From Micromonospora sp. C28SCA-DRY-2 (lineage in GTDB: Bacteria; Actinomycetota; Actinomycetes; Mycobacteriales; Micromonosporaceae), in the NCBI RefSeq assembly GCF_030519475.1, contig NZ_JAUMKD010000001.1, forward strand, positions 310,001 through 374,000: a stretch of 64,000 nucleotides of DNA, in the 5' to 3' direction. Positions 54,723 through 62,842 of the stretch are shown one piece after another. The position numbers and the translations under genes are program-made. Within the stretch, counting starts at the first letter, position 1, and each line of letters begins with the position of its first letter. A model generated the notes under the pieces. That model was not told where the DNA came from and searched no databases. It saw nothing but the letters and a program-made list of their open reading frames with translations.

Positions 54723-55471
54723 ACACGATCGCCGCCGAATGGACCAAGCTGTGGTCGGTGCGCTCCACCTGGTGGACCATGCTGGCCGGGCTGCTGGTCA
54801 CCGCCGCGACCGCCGGCCAGCTCGCCATCTACGCCGCCAACGCGAACACCAACGACGACCCGGCCGACGACGCCGGCGTCGTCACCGTCGGCAGCATCGT
54901 GATCGGCTCGGTCGAGCTGACCCAGTACGCCGTGCTCGCGCTCGGCCTGCTCCTGATCACCAGCGAGTTCACCAGCGGCACCATCCGGACCACCCTGCAG
55001 TGCACCCCGTCGCGCGGGCGCGTACTGCTGGCGAAGGCCGCGGTGACCGGGGCGGTGACCTTCGCGCTCGGCCTGCTGCTCGGCGCGGTCGGCGCGGCGG
55101 TGGCCCGGCCGGTGCTGGGCCGCTGGGGCACCGCGCCGGCCGCGGAGACGCTCTCCGACGTCGCGGCCGTGGCGGTCTACCTGGCGCTGGTCGGCGTGCT
55201 CGCGCTCGGCCTGGCCGCGGCGCTGCGCAGCGCGGTGCTCACGCTGACCGTGCTGGTCGCCACCCTGATGATCGTGCCGCTGTCGTTGCAGGAGCCAGAC
55301 ATCGCGGTGCTGAACCGGATCGCCGACGCCTTCCCCGGGGTGGCCGGGGCGCACTTCCTGGCCGGCGACTCCGACCCCTACCCGGCGGCCGTCGGGTTGC
55401 TGCTGCTCGCCGGGTGGGCCGCCGCCGCGCTGGCCCTGGGCCGGGTCGCGCTGCGCCGCCGGGACGCCTGA
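54719..55471 (+). CDS. ABC-2 exporter permease
   Basis: 250 aa with six membrane helices. A long first extracytoplasmic loop (YAANANTNDDPADDAGVVT) is followed by LLITSEFTSGTIRTTLQCTP, the usual ABC-2 motif. It is coupled to the ATPase by an ATGA overlap. The stop is only 19 bp from the stop of the convergent response-regulator gene. Confidence 0.93.
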   Translation: MNTIAAEWTKLWSVRSTWWTMLAGLLVTAATAGQLAIYAANANTNDDPADDAGVVTVGSIVIGSVELTQYAVLALGLLLITSEFTSGTIRTTLQCTPSRGRVLLAKAAVTGAVTFALGLLLGAVGAAVARPVLGRWGTAPAAETLSDVAAVAVYLALVGVLALGLAAALRSAVLTLTVLVATLMIVPLSLQEPDIAVLNRIADAFPGVAGAHFLAGDSDPYPAAVGLLLLAGWAAAALALGRVALRRRDA

Positions 55472-55490
55472 CGTGCGCGGGCGGGGCGGG

Positions 55491-56174
55491 TCAGCCGGCC
55501 GGCTCGACCAGCCCCGCCTCGTACGCGAGGATCGCCGCCTGCACCCGGTTGCGCACCTCCAGCCGGGTGAAGATGCTGGTCAGGTAGCTCTTCACGGTGC
55601 CCTCCACCAGGTGCAGCCGGCGGGCGATCTCGGCGTTGGACAACCCCGCCCCGACCAGCGCCAGCACCTCCCGCTCCCGGTCGGTGAGCCCGGCCAGCCG
55701 GTCCCGGGCGACCGGACGCCGGGCCAGCCGCCCGCCGCCCAGCTCGATCACCCGGCGGGCCACCCGCGGCGACAGGTACGCCCCGCCGTCGGCCACCGCC
55801 CGCACCCCGGCGATCAGCTCGCGCGGGTCGCCCGCCTTGAGCAGGAAGCCGCTCGCCCCGTGGCCGAGCGCCCGGGCCACGTGGTCGTCCTCGCCGAAGG
55901 TGGTCAGCATGACCGTGGCGGTCTGCGGGACCAGCCGGCGGATCTCCGCGGCGGCGCTGAGCCCGTCCAGCTTCGGCATCCGGATGTCCAGCAGCGCCAC
56001 GCTCGGCCGGTGCGCCCGGACCAGTTCCACCGCCGCCCGACCGTCACCGGCCTCGGCGACCACCTCGATCTCCGGGTCCGCGGCGAGGATGGCCCGCACG
56101 CCGGCCCGGATCATCGCCTCGTCGTCGGCGAGGACGACCCGGACCGGGCCGGTCGGGATGCTGTCGGTGCTCAC
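55491..56174 (-). CDS. LuxR-family response regulator
   Basis: 227 aa. Receiver motifs VVLADDEAMIRAG, VALLDIRMPKLDG (Asp acceptor), TTFGEDDH and LLKAG are followed by the HTH LTDREREVLALVGAGLSNAEIA. It overlaps the histidine kinase by 4 nt. A shared GAAA-centred dyad upstream of both its own operon and the ABC exporter is a candidate target. Confidence 0.94.
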   Translation of the reverse strand: MSTDSIPTGPVRVVLADDEAMIRAGVRAILAADPEIEVVAEAGDGRAAVELVRAHRPSVALLDIRMPKLDGLSAAAEIRRLVPQTATVMLTTFGEDDHVARALGHGASGFLLKAGDPRELIAGVRAVADGGAYLSPRVARRVIELGGGRLARRPVARDRLAGLTDREREVLALVGAGLSNAEIARRLHLVEGTVKSYLTSIFTRLEVRNRVQAAILAYEAGLVEPAG

Positions 56175-57805
56175 TGGTCGATCCGCTCCTTGCTGACCAG
56201 CCGGCCGTCGGCGAAGCAGAGTCGCCAGGTCGGCTGGGCCAATGGGAAGTTCCCGTCGGTGTAGTACTCGCAGCCGGCCCGGTCGGCCCAGGGATCGGGT
56301 CGGTCGAGCTGCCGGCGGGGCAGCCCGGTCAGCTCCGCGCGGACCGTGCCGACCCGCATCGCCTCGAAGGTGGCCTCATCCAGCACCGTCCCGGCGGTCG
56401 CCACCGGGTAGTAGACGAGGGAGAGCACCAGGGCGAGGCCGGCCGGCGCGCCGAGCGCGGCGAGCAGGCTGCGCCGGACCCGCCGGCGGGCGTCGCGCAG
56501 CCGCCGCTCCGCCTCGGCCGGCCACTGTGCCGGGCCGCTCCGGTCGCCGCCGGGCGACGCCGCGGCCGGCGACCCGTGCGCCGGGATCACCCGTGCCGGT
56601 TCGTCCGCCGGGCCGGTCACGTCGCTCCCGACGGGACCGGTGACCGGCAGCCCGGCGCGCACGGCGAAGCCGCCGTCGGGCCGCGGGCCGGCGGCGAGGG
56701 ATCCGCCGGCGAGGCGTACCCGCTCGGCGAGCGCGAGCAGCCCGCTGCCGTGCGAGGGCGGGCCCGGCAGCGGGCCGGCCGGCGGCGGCGCGTTGACCAC
56801 GGCCACCTCGATCCGGCCGCCGGTTCGGGTGAGGCGCACGTCGACAGCGGCGCCGGGGGCGTACCGGGCGGCGTTGGTCAGCGCCTCGCGCACCACCCGG
56901 TGCGCGGCGTGCCGGACCCGCGCCGGCAACTCCGCCGTGTCGGGGGTCGCCGCCAGCCGTACCGCCATGCCCGCCTCCCGGGCGCCGTCGACCAGTTCCG
57001 CCACGCTCTCCTCGGCCGGCCGGGTGGAGCTGGCGCCGCCCTCCTCGCGGAGCAGCCCGATGATCTCGTGCAGCCGCTCGGTCGCGGTGGCGACGCTGGC
57101 CCGCAACTCCCCGGCGGCGGCCCGGTGCCGCGGCTCGAGATCGGCGGCGACCTCCAGGGCGGCGGCGCGCAACGCGATCAGGCTGAGGTCGTGACCGAGC
57201 GAGTCGTGCATCTCCTGGGCGATCCGGGCCCGCTCCCGCAGCCGGATCCGCTCCGCGGCACCGCGCTCCTCCCGCACCAACGCCTCGGCGTGCCAGCGGC
57301 CCGCCTCGACCAGCTCGTGCTGCTGGCGCCGGTACCGGCCGACCAGCCACGGGAACACGCCGGCGAAGAGCAGCACCGAGGCGAGCAGGAACCAGGTGGC
57401 CGCGCCGGTGCCGAGCAACCCCAGGTTGAGCACGGTGCCGCCGGCCGCGAGCCCGGCGAAGGCGACCGCGGCGGGCACGGCGGTGCCGCTGCGCCGCCCG
57501 GCCAGGTAGCTGAACACCGGGATCGCGAAGAGGAAGTTGCCGTTCAGCAGCGACCCGAGCACCGCCATGACCAGGGCGGCCACCGGCCAGCGCCGGCTGA
57601 CCCCGACCGCGGCGGTGAGCACGAGCAGCGCGCAGACCGTCAGCACGGTGGCCCGCCCGGAGTGCGGCGGGGTCACCCCGGCGTACCCGATCGGAGCGGC
57701 GGTCACCAGCCACAGGGCGGCGTCACCGGCCCACCGTCGCCGGTCGGCCCCGGACCACCGGCCGCCTGCCACCCGGGCCACCCGGGACGCCCACCAGCTC
57801 TCCAC
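56171..57805 (-). CDS. Sensor histidine kinase with C-terminal membrane-anchored domain
   Basis: 544 aa. Five or so N-terminal membrane helices, HisKA_3 with RARIAQEMHDSLGHDLSLIA (His acceptor), and HATPase with VREALTNAARYAPGA and GSGLLALAERVRLAGGSL. Unusually the protein continues for about 150 residues: a polar linker, one more transmembrane helix (PAGLALVLSLVYYPVATAG) and an exported domain with two Cys (AGCEYYTDG, WRLCFADG). GTG 57805 is chosen because TAGCCT lies 7 bp before it (leaderless); GTG 57823 is the alternative. Confidence 0.9.
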   Translation of the reverse strand: MESWWASRVARVAGGRWSGADRRRWAGDAALWLVTAAPIGYAGVTPPHSGRATVLTVCALLVLTAAVGVSRRWPVAALVMAVLGSLLNGNFLFAIPVFSYLAGRRSGTAVPAAVAFAGLAAGGTVLNLGLLGTGAATWFLLASVLLFAGVFPWLVGRYRRQQHELVEAGRWHAEALVREERGAAERIRLRERARIAQEMHDSLGHDLSLIALRAAALEVAADLEPRHRAAAGELRASVATATERLHEIIGLLREEGGASSTRPAEESVAELVDGAREAGMAVRLAATPDTAELPARVRHAAHRVVREALTNAARYAPGAAVDVRLTRTGGRIEVAVVNAPPPAGPLPGPPSHGSGLLALAERVRLAGGSLAAGPRPDGGFAVRAGLPVTGPVGSDVTGPADEPARVIPAHGSPAAASPGGDRSGPAQWPAEAERRLRDARRRVRRSLLAALGAPAGLALVLSLVYYPVATAGTVLDEATFEAMRVGTVRAELTGLPRRQLDRPDPWADRAGCEYYTDGNFPLAQPTWRLCFADGRLVSKERIDQ

Positions 57806-57839
57806 GGCGGCCAGGCTACCCACGTCCGACCTGGGCGGG

Positions 57840-57858
57840 CACCGACGAAAGTCAGGTG
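57840..57858. promoter_or_regulatory. Dyad with central GAAA upstream of kinase
   Basis: CACCGACGAAAGTCAGGTG, an inverted repeat (GAC-GAAA-GTC core) about 35 bp before the kinase start. It overlaps the beginning of the region downstream of bioD and pairs with the element at 53713. Confidence 0.65.
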
Positions 57859-57859
57859 T

Positions 57860-58588
57860 TCAGCTGATCTCCTCGGCCCAGGCCCGCCAGTCGTCGAGCA
57901 CCCCGTAGAGCGCCGGGGTGAGCCAGCCCGGCGCGGACCGGCGGAACACCCCCGGGTCCATCGCGCCGGCACCGGCGGGCACCGCGCCGAGCAGGTTCGG
58001 CACCAGGTCGGTCAGGTTGGACCAGTGCACCAGCTCCGGCTCGGCCGGCCAGGCGCCGATGACCACGCCCGCCGGCACCGCCCGCCGGTCCAGCGCCTCC
58101 AGGGTGAGCGCCGTGTGGTTGAGCGTGCCCAGCCCGGCCCGGGCCACCACCACCGCCGGCGCGCCCAGCGAGACGGCCAGGTCGGCCACCGTCCACGGCT
58201 CGCCCGACGGGCGCAGCCCTATCGGCACCAGCAGCCCGCCCGCGCCCTCGACCAGCACCAGGTCGTGCTTGTCGGCCTCCTCGCGGACCGCGTCGACGGC
58301 GGTGTAAAGCTCCAGCGGCTCCAGCTCGGCCACCCGGGCCGCGGCCAGCGGGGCCAGCGGGTCGGGGAAGCTGGCCAGGGTGCGGCCGGTCAACGGGGCC
58401 GCCAGCCGGGTCACGTGGTCCACGTCGCCGGGCTCGCCGGTGGCCGTACCGGTCTGGCCGGGTTTGACCACCGCGACCCGCAGGCCGGCCGCCTGGGCGG
58501 CGGCCGCGATCGCCGCGGTCACCACCGTCTTACCGACCTCGGTGTCGGTGCCGGTCACCAGCACCGGCCCCCGCCACGGCTCGGTCAT
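57860..58588 (-). CDS. bioD: Dethiobiotin synthase
   Basis: 242 aa. Converts 7,8-diaminopelargonate, CO2 and ATP to dethiobiotin. The P-loop is TGTDTEVGKT (residues 12-21); the KPGQTGTATGEP segment and VEGAGGLLVP complete the active site. It follows bioF on the same strand but is separated from it by two copies of a 60-bp repeat. No bioA gene occurs in the window. Confidence 0.96.
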   Translation of the reverse strand: MTEPWRGPVLVTGTDTEVGKTVVTAAIAAAAQAAGLRVAVVKPGQTGTATGEPGDVDHVTRLAAPLTGRTLASFPDPLAPLAAARVAELEPLELYTAVDAVREEADKHDLVLVEGAGGLLVPIGLRPSGEPWTVADLAVSLGAPAVVVARAGLGTLNHTALTLEALDRRAVPAGVVIGAWPAEPELVHWSNLTDLVPNLLGAVPAGAGAMDPGVFRRSAPGWLTPALYGVLDDWRAWAEEIS

Positions 58589-58592
58589 GTGC

Positions 58593-58709
58593 CCACCTCG
58601 GTTCGCGACCGCGGGGCTCGCAAACCCGGCTCACTCCTCGCGCTCACGGGAGCCACCTCGGTTCGCGACTGCGGGGCTCGCAAACCCGGCTCACTCCTCG
58701 CGCTCACGG
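58593..58709. repeat. Two tandem copies of a 60-bp intergenic repeat
   Basis: CCACCTCGGTTCGCGAC-N-GCGGGG... through CTCACGG occurs at 58593-58650 and 58653-58709, exactly 60 bp apart with one substitution in the shared part. The bioF stop codon lies inside the right end. On the minus strand the frame reads [17 protein letters not shown] twice. I recall such peptides as mis-annotated N-termini in Micromonospora and Salinispora, which suggests a dispersed element. Confidence 0.85.
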
Positions 58710-59852
58710 CGCACACTCCACGATGACCTCCAGGGCCCGCTCGAAGTCCGCCCGGGGCACCCCGGCGCCGATGGTGAGCCGCAGCCGGGAGCGGCTGTCC
58801 GGGGTCGACGGCGGGCGGAAGCAGCCGACCGCGACGCCGCGGTCGCGGCAGTCCGCCGCCCAGGCCGTCGCGGCCTCCGGGCCGGGCGCGGTCACCGAGA
58901 CCACCGCCGCGTCGGGCTCGGAGACGTGCAGTCCGGCGGCGCGCAGCCGGCGCACCGCGAGCGCGGCCCGCTCGGCGATCTCGGCGCGCGGCCCGTCGCC
59001 GGCCCGGGCCCGCGCGACGGCGGCGTGCACCCCGGCGGCGACCGCCGGGGGCAGCGCGGTGTCGAAGATGAAGGTGCGCCCGGTCTCCACCAGGTGCCGG
59101 ACGAACTCGGCCGGTCCGGCGACCACCCCGCCGGCGCCGCCGAGCGCCTTGGACAGGGTGGCGGTGACCACCACGTCCGGCGCGCCGGAGAGCCCGGCGG
59201 CGGCCACCCCGCCGGCCCCGGCCGGGCCGATGACGCCGAGCGCGTGCGCGTCGTCGACCAGCAGCAGCGCGCCGTGCCGGCGGGCGACCGCGTGCAGCTC
59301 GGCCAGCGGGGCGAGGTCGCCGTCGACGGAGAAGACCGACTCGGTGACCACCACCGCCGGCCGGCCGGGCGCGGCGGCCAGCGCGGCGGCCACCGCGGCC
59401 ACGTCGTTGTGCGGGGTCACCATGGTCTCCGCGCCCGAGATCCGGCAGCCGTCGATCAGCGAGGCGTGGTTGTGCGCGTCGGAGACGAGCAGCGTACGGG
59501 GCTGCACGAGCGCCCGGACCGCGCCGAGGTTGGCCAGGTAGCCGGAGGAGAAGACCAGTGCCCGGTCGGTGCCGAGCCAGTCGGCCAGGTCGTCCTCCAG
59601 CGCGTGGTGGGCGTCGGTGGAGCCGCGCACCAGCCGCGACCCGGTGGCCCCCAGCCCGTACGCCGCCAGTGCCCGGCCGGCCGCGGCGGTGACCTCGGGG
59701 TCGGTCGCCAGGCCGAGGTAGTCGTTGCCGGCCAGGTCGACCACGGCGTCGCCGGCCGCGCGCGGTCGCAGCCGGCGGGTCAACCCCGCCTTCGCCCGCA
59801 GCTCGGCGCGGCGGTGCAGCGCCGCCAGCCAGTCCGCCACCGTCACCCCCAC
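58704..59852 (-). CDS. bioF: 8-amino-7-oxononanoate synthase
   Basis: 382-aa PLP enzyme joining pimeloyl-ACP/CoA and L-alanine in biotin synthesis. The AONS signatures are [27 protein letters not shown] in two parts, DDAHALGV and [10 protein letters not shown] with the PLP Lys. The length is normal. It is divergent from bioB across 155 bp, so the pathway is split into bioF-bioD (minus) and bioB-bsaP (plus). Confidence 0.96.
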   Translation of the reverse strand: MGVTVADWLAALHRRAELRAKAGLTRRLRPRAAGDAVVDLAGNDYLGLATDPEVTAAAGRALAAYGLGATGSRLVRGSTDAHHALEDDLADWLGTDRALVFSSGYLANLGAVRALVQPRTLLVSDAHNHASLIDGCRISGAETMVTPHNDVAAVAAALAAAPGRPAVVVTESVFSVDGDLAPLAELHAVARRHGALLLVDDAHALGVIGPAGAGGVAAAGLSGAPDVVVTATLSKALGGAGGVVAGPAEFVRHLVETGRTFIFDTALPPAVAAGVHAAVARARAGDGPRAEIAERAALAVRRLRAAGLHVSEPDAAVVSVTAPGPEAATAWAADCRDRGVAVGCFRPPSTPDSRSRLRLTIGAGVPRADFERALEVIVECAP

Positions 59853-60007
59853 ACCGCCGTCGCGGCCGCCGTCGCCGAGCGCGGCCGCCGGGCGAAATTA
59901 CCATCCGTGACCCGCGGCCCGGCGCTTCCACCCCGGTCGGCGGCGCCCGGTCACCGCGGGCCGCGCGGCCGTTCCTGTCGATCGGGCGGGCTTGTAGGGT
60001 ACGAGCC

Positions 60008-61003
60008 ATGCCAGAGATCCTCGACCAGGCCCGTACCCAGGTGCTGGAGAACGGCGTCGGTCTCGACGAGGCCGGCGTCCTCGCCGTGCTGAACCTGCCC
60101 GACGAGCACCTGCCCGCCGCCCTCCAGCTCGCCCACGAGGTGCGGATGCGCTGGTGCGGCCCGGAGGTGGAGGTCGAGGGGATCGTCTCGCTGAAGACCG
60201 GCGGCTGCCCCGAGGACTGCCACTTCTGCTCCCAGTCCGGCCTGTTCACCTCGCCGGTGCGCTCGGTCTGGCTGGACATCCCGTCCCTGGTCGAGGCGGC
60301 GAAGCAGACCGCCGCGACCGGGGCGACGGAGTTCTGCATCGTGGCCGCCGTCCGCGGCCCGGACGCCCGGCTGATGAAGCAGATGCGCGAGGGCGTCGCC
60401 GCCATCAAGGCGGAGGTCGACATCCAGGTGGCCGCCTCGCTGGGCATGCTCACTCAGGAGCAGGTCGACGAGCTGGTCGACATGGGCGTGCACCGCTACA
60501 ACCACAACCTGGAGACCTGCCGCTCCTACTTCCCGAACGTGGTCACCACCCACTCCTGGGAGGAGCGCTGGGAGACGCTGCGGATGGTCCGCGAGTCGGG
60601 CATGGAGGTCTGCTGCGGCGGCATCCTCGGCCTCGGCGAGACGGTGGAGCAGCGGGCCGAGTTCGCCGCGCAGCTCGCCGAGCTGGACCCGCACGAGGTG
60701 CCGCTGAACTTCCTCAACCCGCGTCCGGGCACCCCGCTCGGCGACCGGCCGGTGGTGGAGGGCAAGGACGCGCTGCGGGCCATCGCCGCGTTCCGGCTGG
60801 CCATGCCGCGCACCATCCTGCGGTACGCGGGCGGCCGGGAGATCACCCTGGGCGACCTGGGCACCCGCGACGGCCTGCTCGGCGGCATCAACGCGGTGAT
60901 CGTCGGCAACTACCTGACCACCCTGGGCCGGCCGGCCACCGAGGACCTGGCCCTGCTGGACGACCTGAAGATGCCGGTCAAGGCGCTTTCCGCGACGCTG
61001 TGA
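60008..61003 (+). CDS. bioB: Biotin synthase
   Basis: 331-aa radical-SAM enzyme inserting sulfur into dethiobiotin. The [4Fe-4S] motif is C67-x3-C71-x2-C74 ([12 protein letters not shown]); [12 protein letters not shown] and [11 protein letters not shown] are the substrate and second-cluster regions. A -10-like TAGGGT (59995-60000) is seven bases before the ATG, suggesting a leaderless mRNA. The auxiliary protein gene follows directly. Confidence 0.97.
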   Translation: MPEILDQARTQVLENGVGLDEAGVLAVLNLPDEHLPAALQLAHEVRMRWCGPEVEVEGIVSLKTGGCPEDCHFCSQSGLFTSPVRSVWLDIPSLVEAAKQTAATGATEFCIVAAVRGPDARLMKQMREGVAAIKAEVDIQVAASLGMLTQEQVDELVDMGVHRYNHNLETCRSYFPNVVTTHSWEERWETLRMVRESGMEVCCGGILGLGETVEQRAEFAAQLAELDPHEVPLNFLNPRPGTPLGDRPVVEGKDALRAIAAFRLAMPRTILRYAGGREITLGDLGTRDGLLGGINAVIVGNYLTTLGRPATEDLALLDDLKMPVKALSATL

Positions 61004-61013
61004 GGGGTTGACG

Positions 61014-61235
61014 GTGACGGACGCTGCTCCGCTGGCGGCGCCGAACACAACGGCGCCGCTCTGGTGCGACCGCTGCGGCGAAGCCGCGGCGGTCGGGTCG
61101 CACGAGGCGTGCGTGGCGGCGCGCGCCCTGGAGCCGCCCCGGTTCTGCGCGCGCTGCCGGCGCCGGATGAAGGTGCAGGTGCTGCCGGTGGGCTGGGCGG
61201 CGGTCTGCGTCGAGCACGGCGAGATCCGCGGCTGA
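61014..61235 (+). CDS. bsaP: Biotin synthase auxiliary protein
   Basis: 73 aa from GTG 61014, with GAGGGG six bases upstream and 10 bp after bioB. Two Cys pairs, WCDRCG and [12 protein letters not shown], plus a late CVEHG identify the small actinobacterial BsaP family, which supports BioB activity, presumably through its own metal or Fe-S cluster. TTG 61008 is an alternative start. Confidence 0.9.
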   Translation: MTDAAPLAAPNTTAPLWCDRCGEAAAVGSHEACVAARALEPPRFCARCRRRMKVQVLPVGWAAVCVEHGEIRG

Positions 61236-61295
61236 GGCCCCCGTGACGCCCGGTTCCCTCGTCGCCCGCGGGCCGCTCGCGCCGCCCCGGTCCCG

Positions 61296-61820
61296 GTGGC
61301 GCCGGTGACCGGGGAACTGCGCGGGCGGGCGGTGACGCTGCGGCCGGCCGGCGCGGCCGACGTGCCGGCGCTCGCCGCGATCCGGGCCGATCCGCAGGTG
61401 CGCCACTGGTGGCGGGGCGGTGACGACCTCAGCGCCGCCGTCGCGGCCGACCTGGCCGACCCCGACCTGACGGTGTACGCGGTGCTGCACGACGGCCGGG
61501 TGGTCGGCGCGATCCAGTGGTACGCCGAGGACGACCCCGACTACCGGCACGCCAGCCTGGACATCTTCCTCGACCCGTCGGTGCACGGTCGGGGCCTCGG
61601 CCCGGACGCCATCCGCACCCTGGTCCGGCACCTGGTCGAGGCGCACGGGCACCACCGGTTCACCATCGACCCGGCGGCGGCGAACACCCCGGCGATCCGC
61701 AGCTACGCCAAGGTCGGCTTCCGGCCGGTCGGCGTGCTGCGCCGCTACGAGCGCGGCGAGGACGGGCGCTGGCACGACGGGTTGCTGATGGACCTGCTCG
61801 CCGACGAACTGGTCGACTGA
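61296..61820 (+). CDS. GNAT acetyltransferase, AAC(6')-like
   Basis: 174 aa. VTLRPAGAADVPALAAIRADPQVRHWW at the N-terminus (in two parts), YRHASLDIFLDPSVHGRGLGPDAI with the acetyl-CoA loop, and FTIDPAAANTPAIRSYAKVGF match the RimJ/AAC(6') group. The acceptor is unknown; resistance cannot be assumed. GTG 61296 is used; GTG 61305 is an equal alternative. Confidence 0.87.
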   Translation: MAPVTGELRGRAVTLRPAGAADVPALAAIRADPQVRHWWRGGDDLSAAVAADLADPDLTVYAVLHDGRVVGAIQWYAEDDPDYRHASLDIFLDPSVHGRGLGPDAIRTLVRHLVEAHGHHRFTIDPAAANTPAIRSYAKVGFRPVGVLRRYERGEDGRWHDGLLMDLLADELVD

Positions 61821-61860
61821 CGGGAGCGGATTGTCCCGACACCCGCGCGGAGGGCGGCGG

Positions 61861-62394
61861 TCAGCCGTCCCAGACGAGATCGCGGTCGCCGTCGCGGCGG
61901 GCGCCGGCGGCCGGCCGGTGCGGGGCGAGCCGGCCGTCCGGCATCAGGTGGCGCACCGGCACGTCGTGGCCGAGCACCGCGACGTCGGCGATCAGCCGCC
62001 GGTGGCAGCGCCACCAGACGCTCTCGCTGCACATCACCGCCGTGGTCCGGGCCGCCGCCTCGGCGAGCACCGCCTCCAGCGCCGCCCGGAAGTCGGCGGT
62101 ACGGGTGTACGCCGCGTACGCCCGGAACGCCGCCACCGTCCACCAGGTGTCCGGCTCCGGCGTGCCGGCCGGGGTGTGCCGCCGACCGCCCAGCCGCGGC
62201 TCCCAGCGGTAGCCGATCCCGGCCCGCGGCAGCCAGCGTTCCAGCTCCTCCCGGCGGACGTCGGGATTGGTGCGGCTGGCCGGGAACCGCCGCACGTCCA
62301 CGACCAGCTCGATCCCCGCCCCGGCCAGCAGCTCTCCGAGCCGGGCCCGGTCGGCCGGCCCGTGCCCGACGGTCACCAGCGCCCGCTGCACCAC
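61861..62394 (-). CDS. DUF488 family protein
   Basis: About 177 aa. VTVGHGPADRARLGELL, LVVDVRRFPASRTNPDVRREEL, and the C-terminal CSESVWWRCHRRLIADVAVLGH carry the DUF488 features, including the CxExxxxCHR pair (here CSESVWWRCHR). The family may bind metal or nucleic acid; function unknown. The start is GTG 62394 or 62391. It is convergent with the GNAT gene. Confidence 0.85.
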   Translation of the reverse strand: MVQRALVTVGHGPADRARLGELLAGAGIELVVDVRRFPASRTNPDVRREELERWLPRAGIGYRWEPRLGGRRHTPAGTPEPDTWWTVAAFRAYAAYTRTADFRAALEAVLAEAAARTTAVMCSESVWWRCHRRLIADVAVLGHDVPVRHLMPDGRLAPHRPAAGARRDGDRDLVWDG

Positions 62395-62589
62395 CCCATC
62401 CTGCCCCGGATCCCGGACATTCACCGTGCCCGGCGGCTGACGCCTCCCCTGGCCGCGGGGCGTCGGGCGGTTCGCCTCCGCCACCCGGTGGCCGGAGCGC
62501 GGGTGGCGATATCCATCGCGCCGGGACCCGTACCGCCGGCCAGCCAGCGGGCCGTGCTGCGGCTACGGCCGCCGACAGATGGGCGGTGG

Positions 62590-62653
62590 CCTGGCCGGTG
62601 CCGCCGGCGGCACCGGTGACGAGGACGACCGTGCCGGTGAGCTGACGATCCAT
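62590..62653 (-). pseudogene. Truncated short-chain dehydrogenase/reductase gene
   Basis: From ATG 62653, preceded by GGAAGGAAAG, the frame reads LTGTVVLVTGAAGGTGQATA: a first beta-strand and the TGxxxGxG cofactor motif of an SDR. It then turns into Ala/Pro-rich sequence with no helix B, NNAG or YxxxK motif. The rest of the gene appears to be lost. It lies downstream of the MFS transporter on the same strand. Nothing else coding is seen between 62395 and 62842. Confidence 0.7.
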
Positions 62654-62842
62654 GGTCTTTCCTTCCGGGTGGTGGAGGATCCGAGGGACGGACGCGGCGG
62701 GCGTCGTCCGCCCCTCGGATGCCGGGCCAACCGGCACCGCCCGTACCGGACGAGCTGCTGGCAGCGGTGGCGGGATCTCGACCGGGGTCGCGCCGTGGAC
62801 GTCGGCGCTCCGCACCGGGTGTGCCCGCGGCGGTTGGTTGCG

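Noticed and set aside
59853..60007. BirA/BioQ operator between bioF and bioB
   Set aside because: I found no TGAACnnnnGTTCA-type dyad; only a weak leaderless promoter for bioB is seen.
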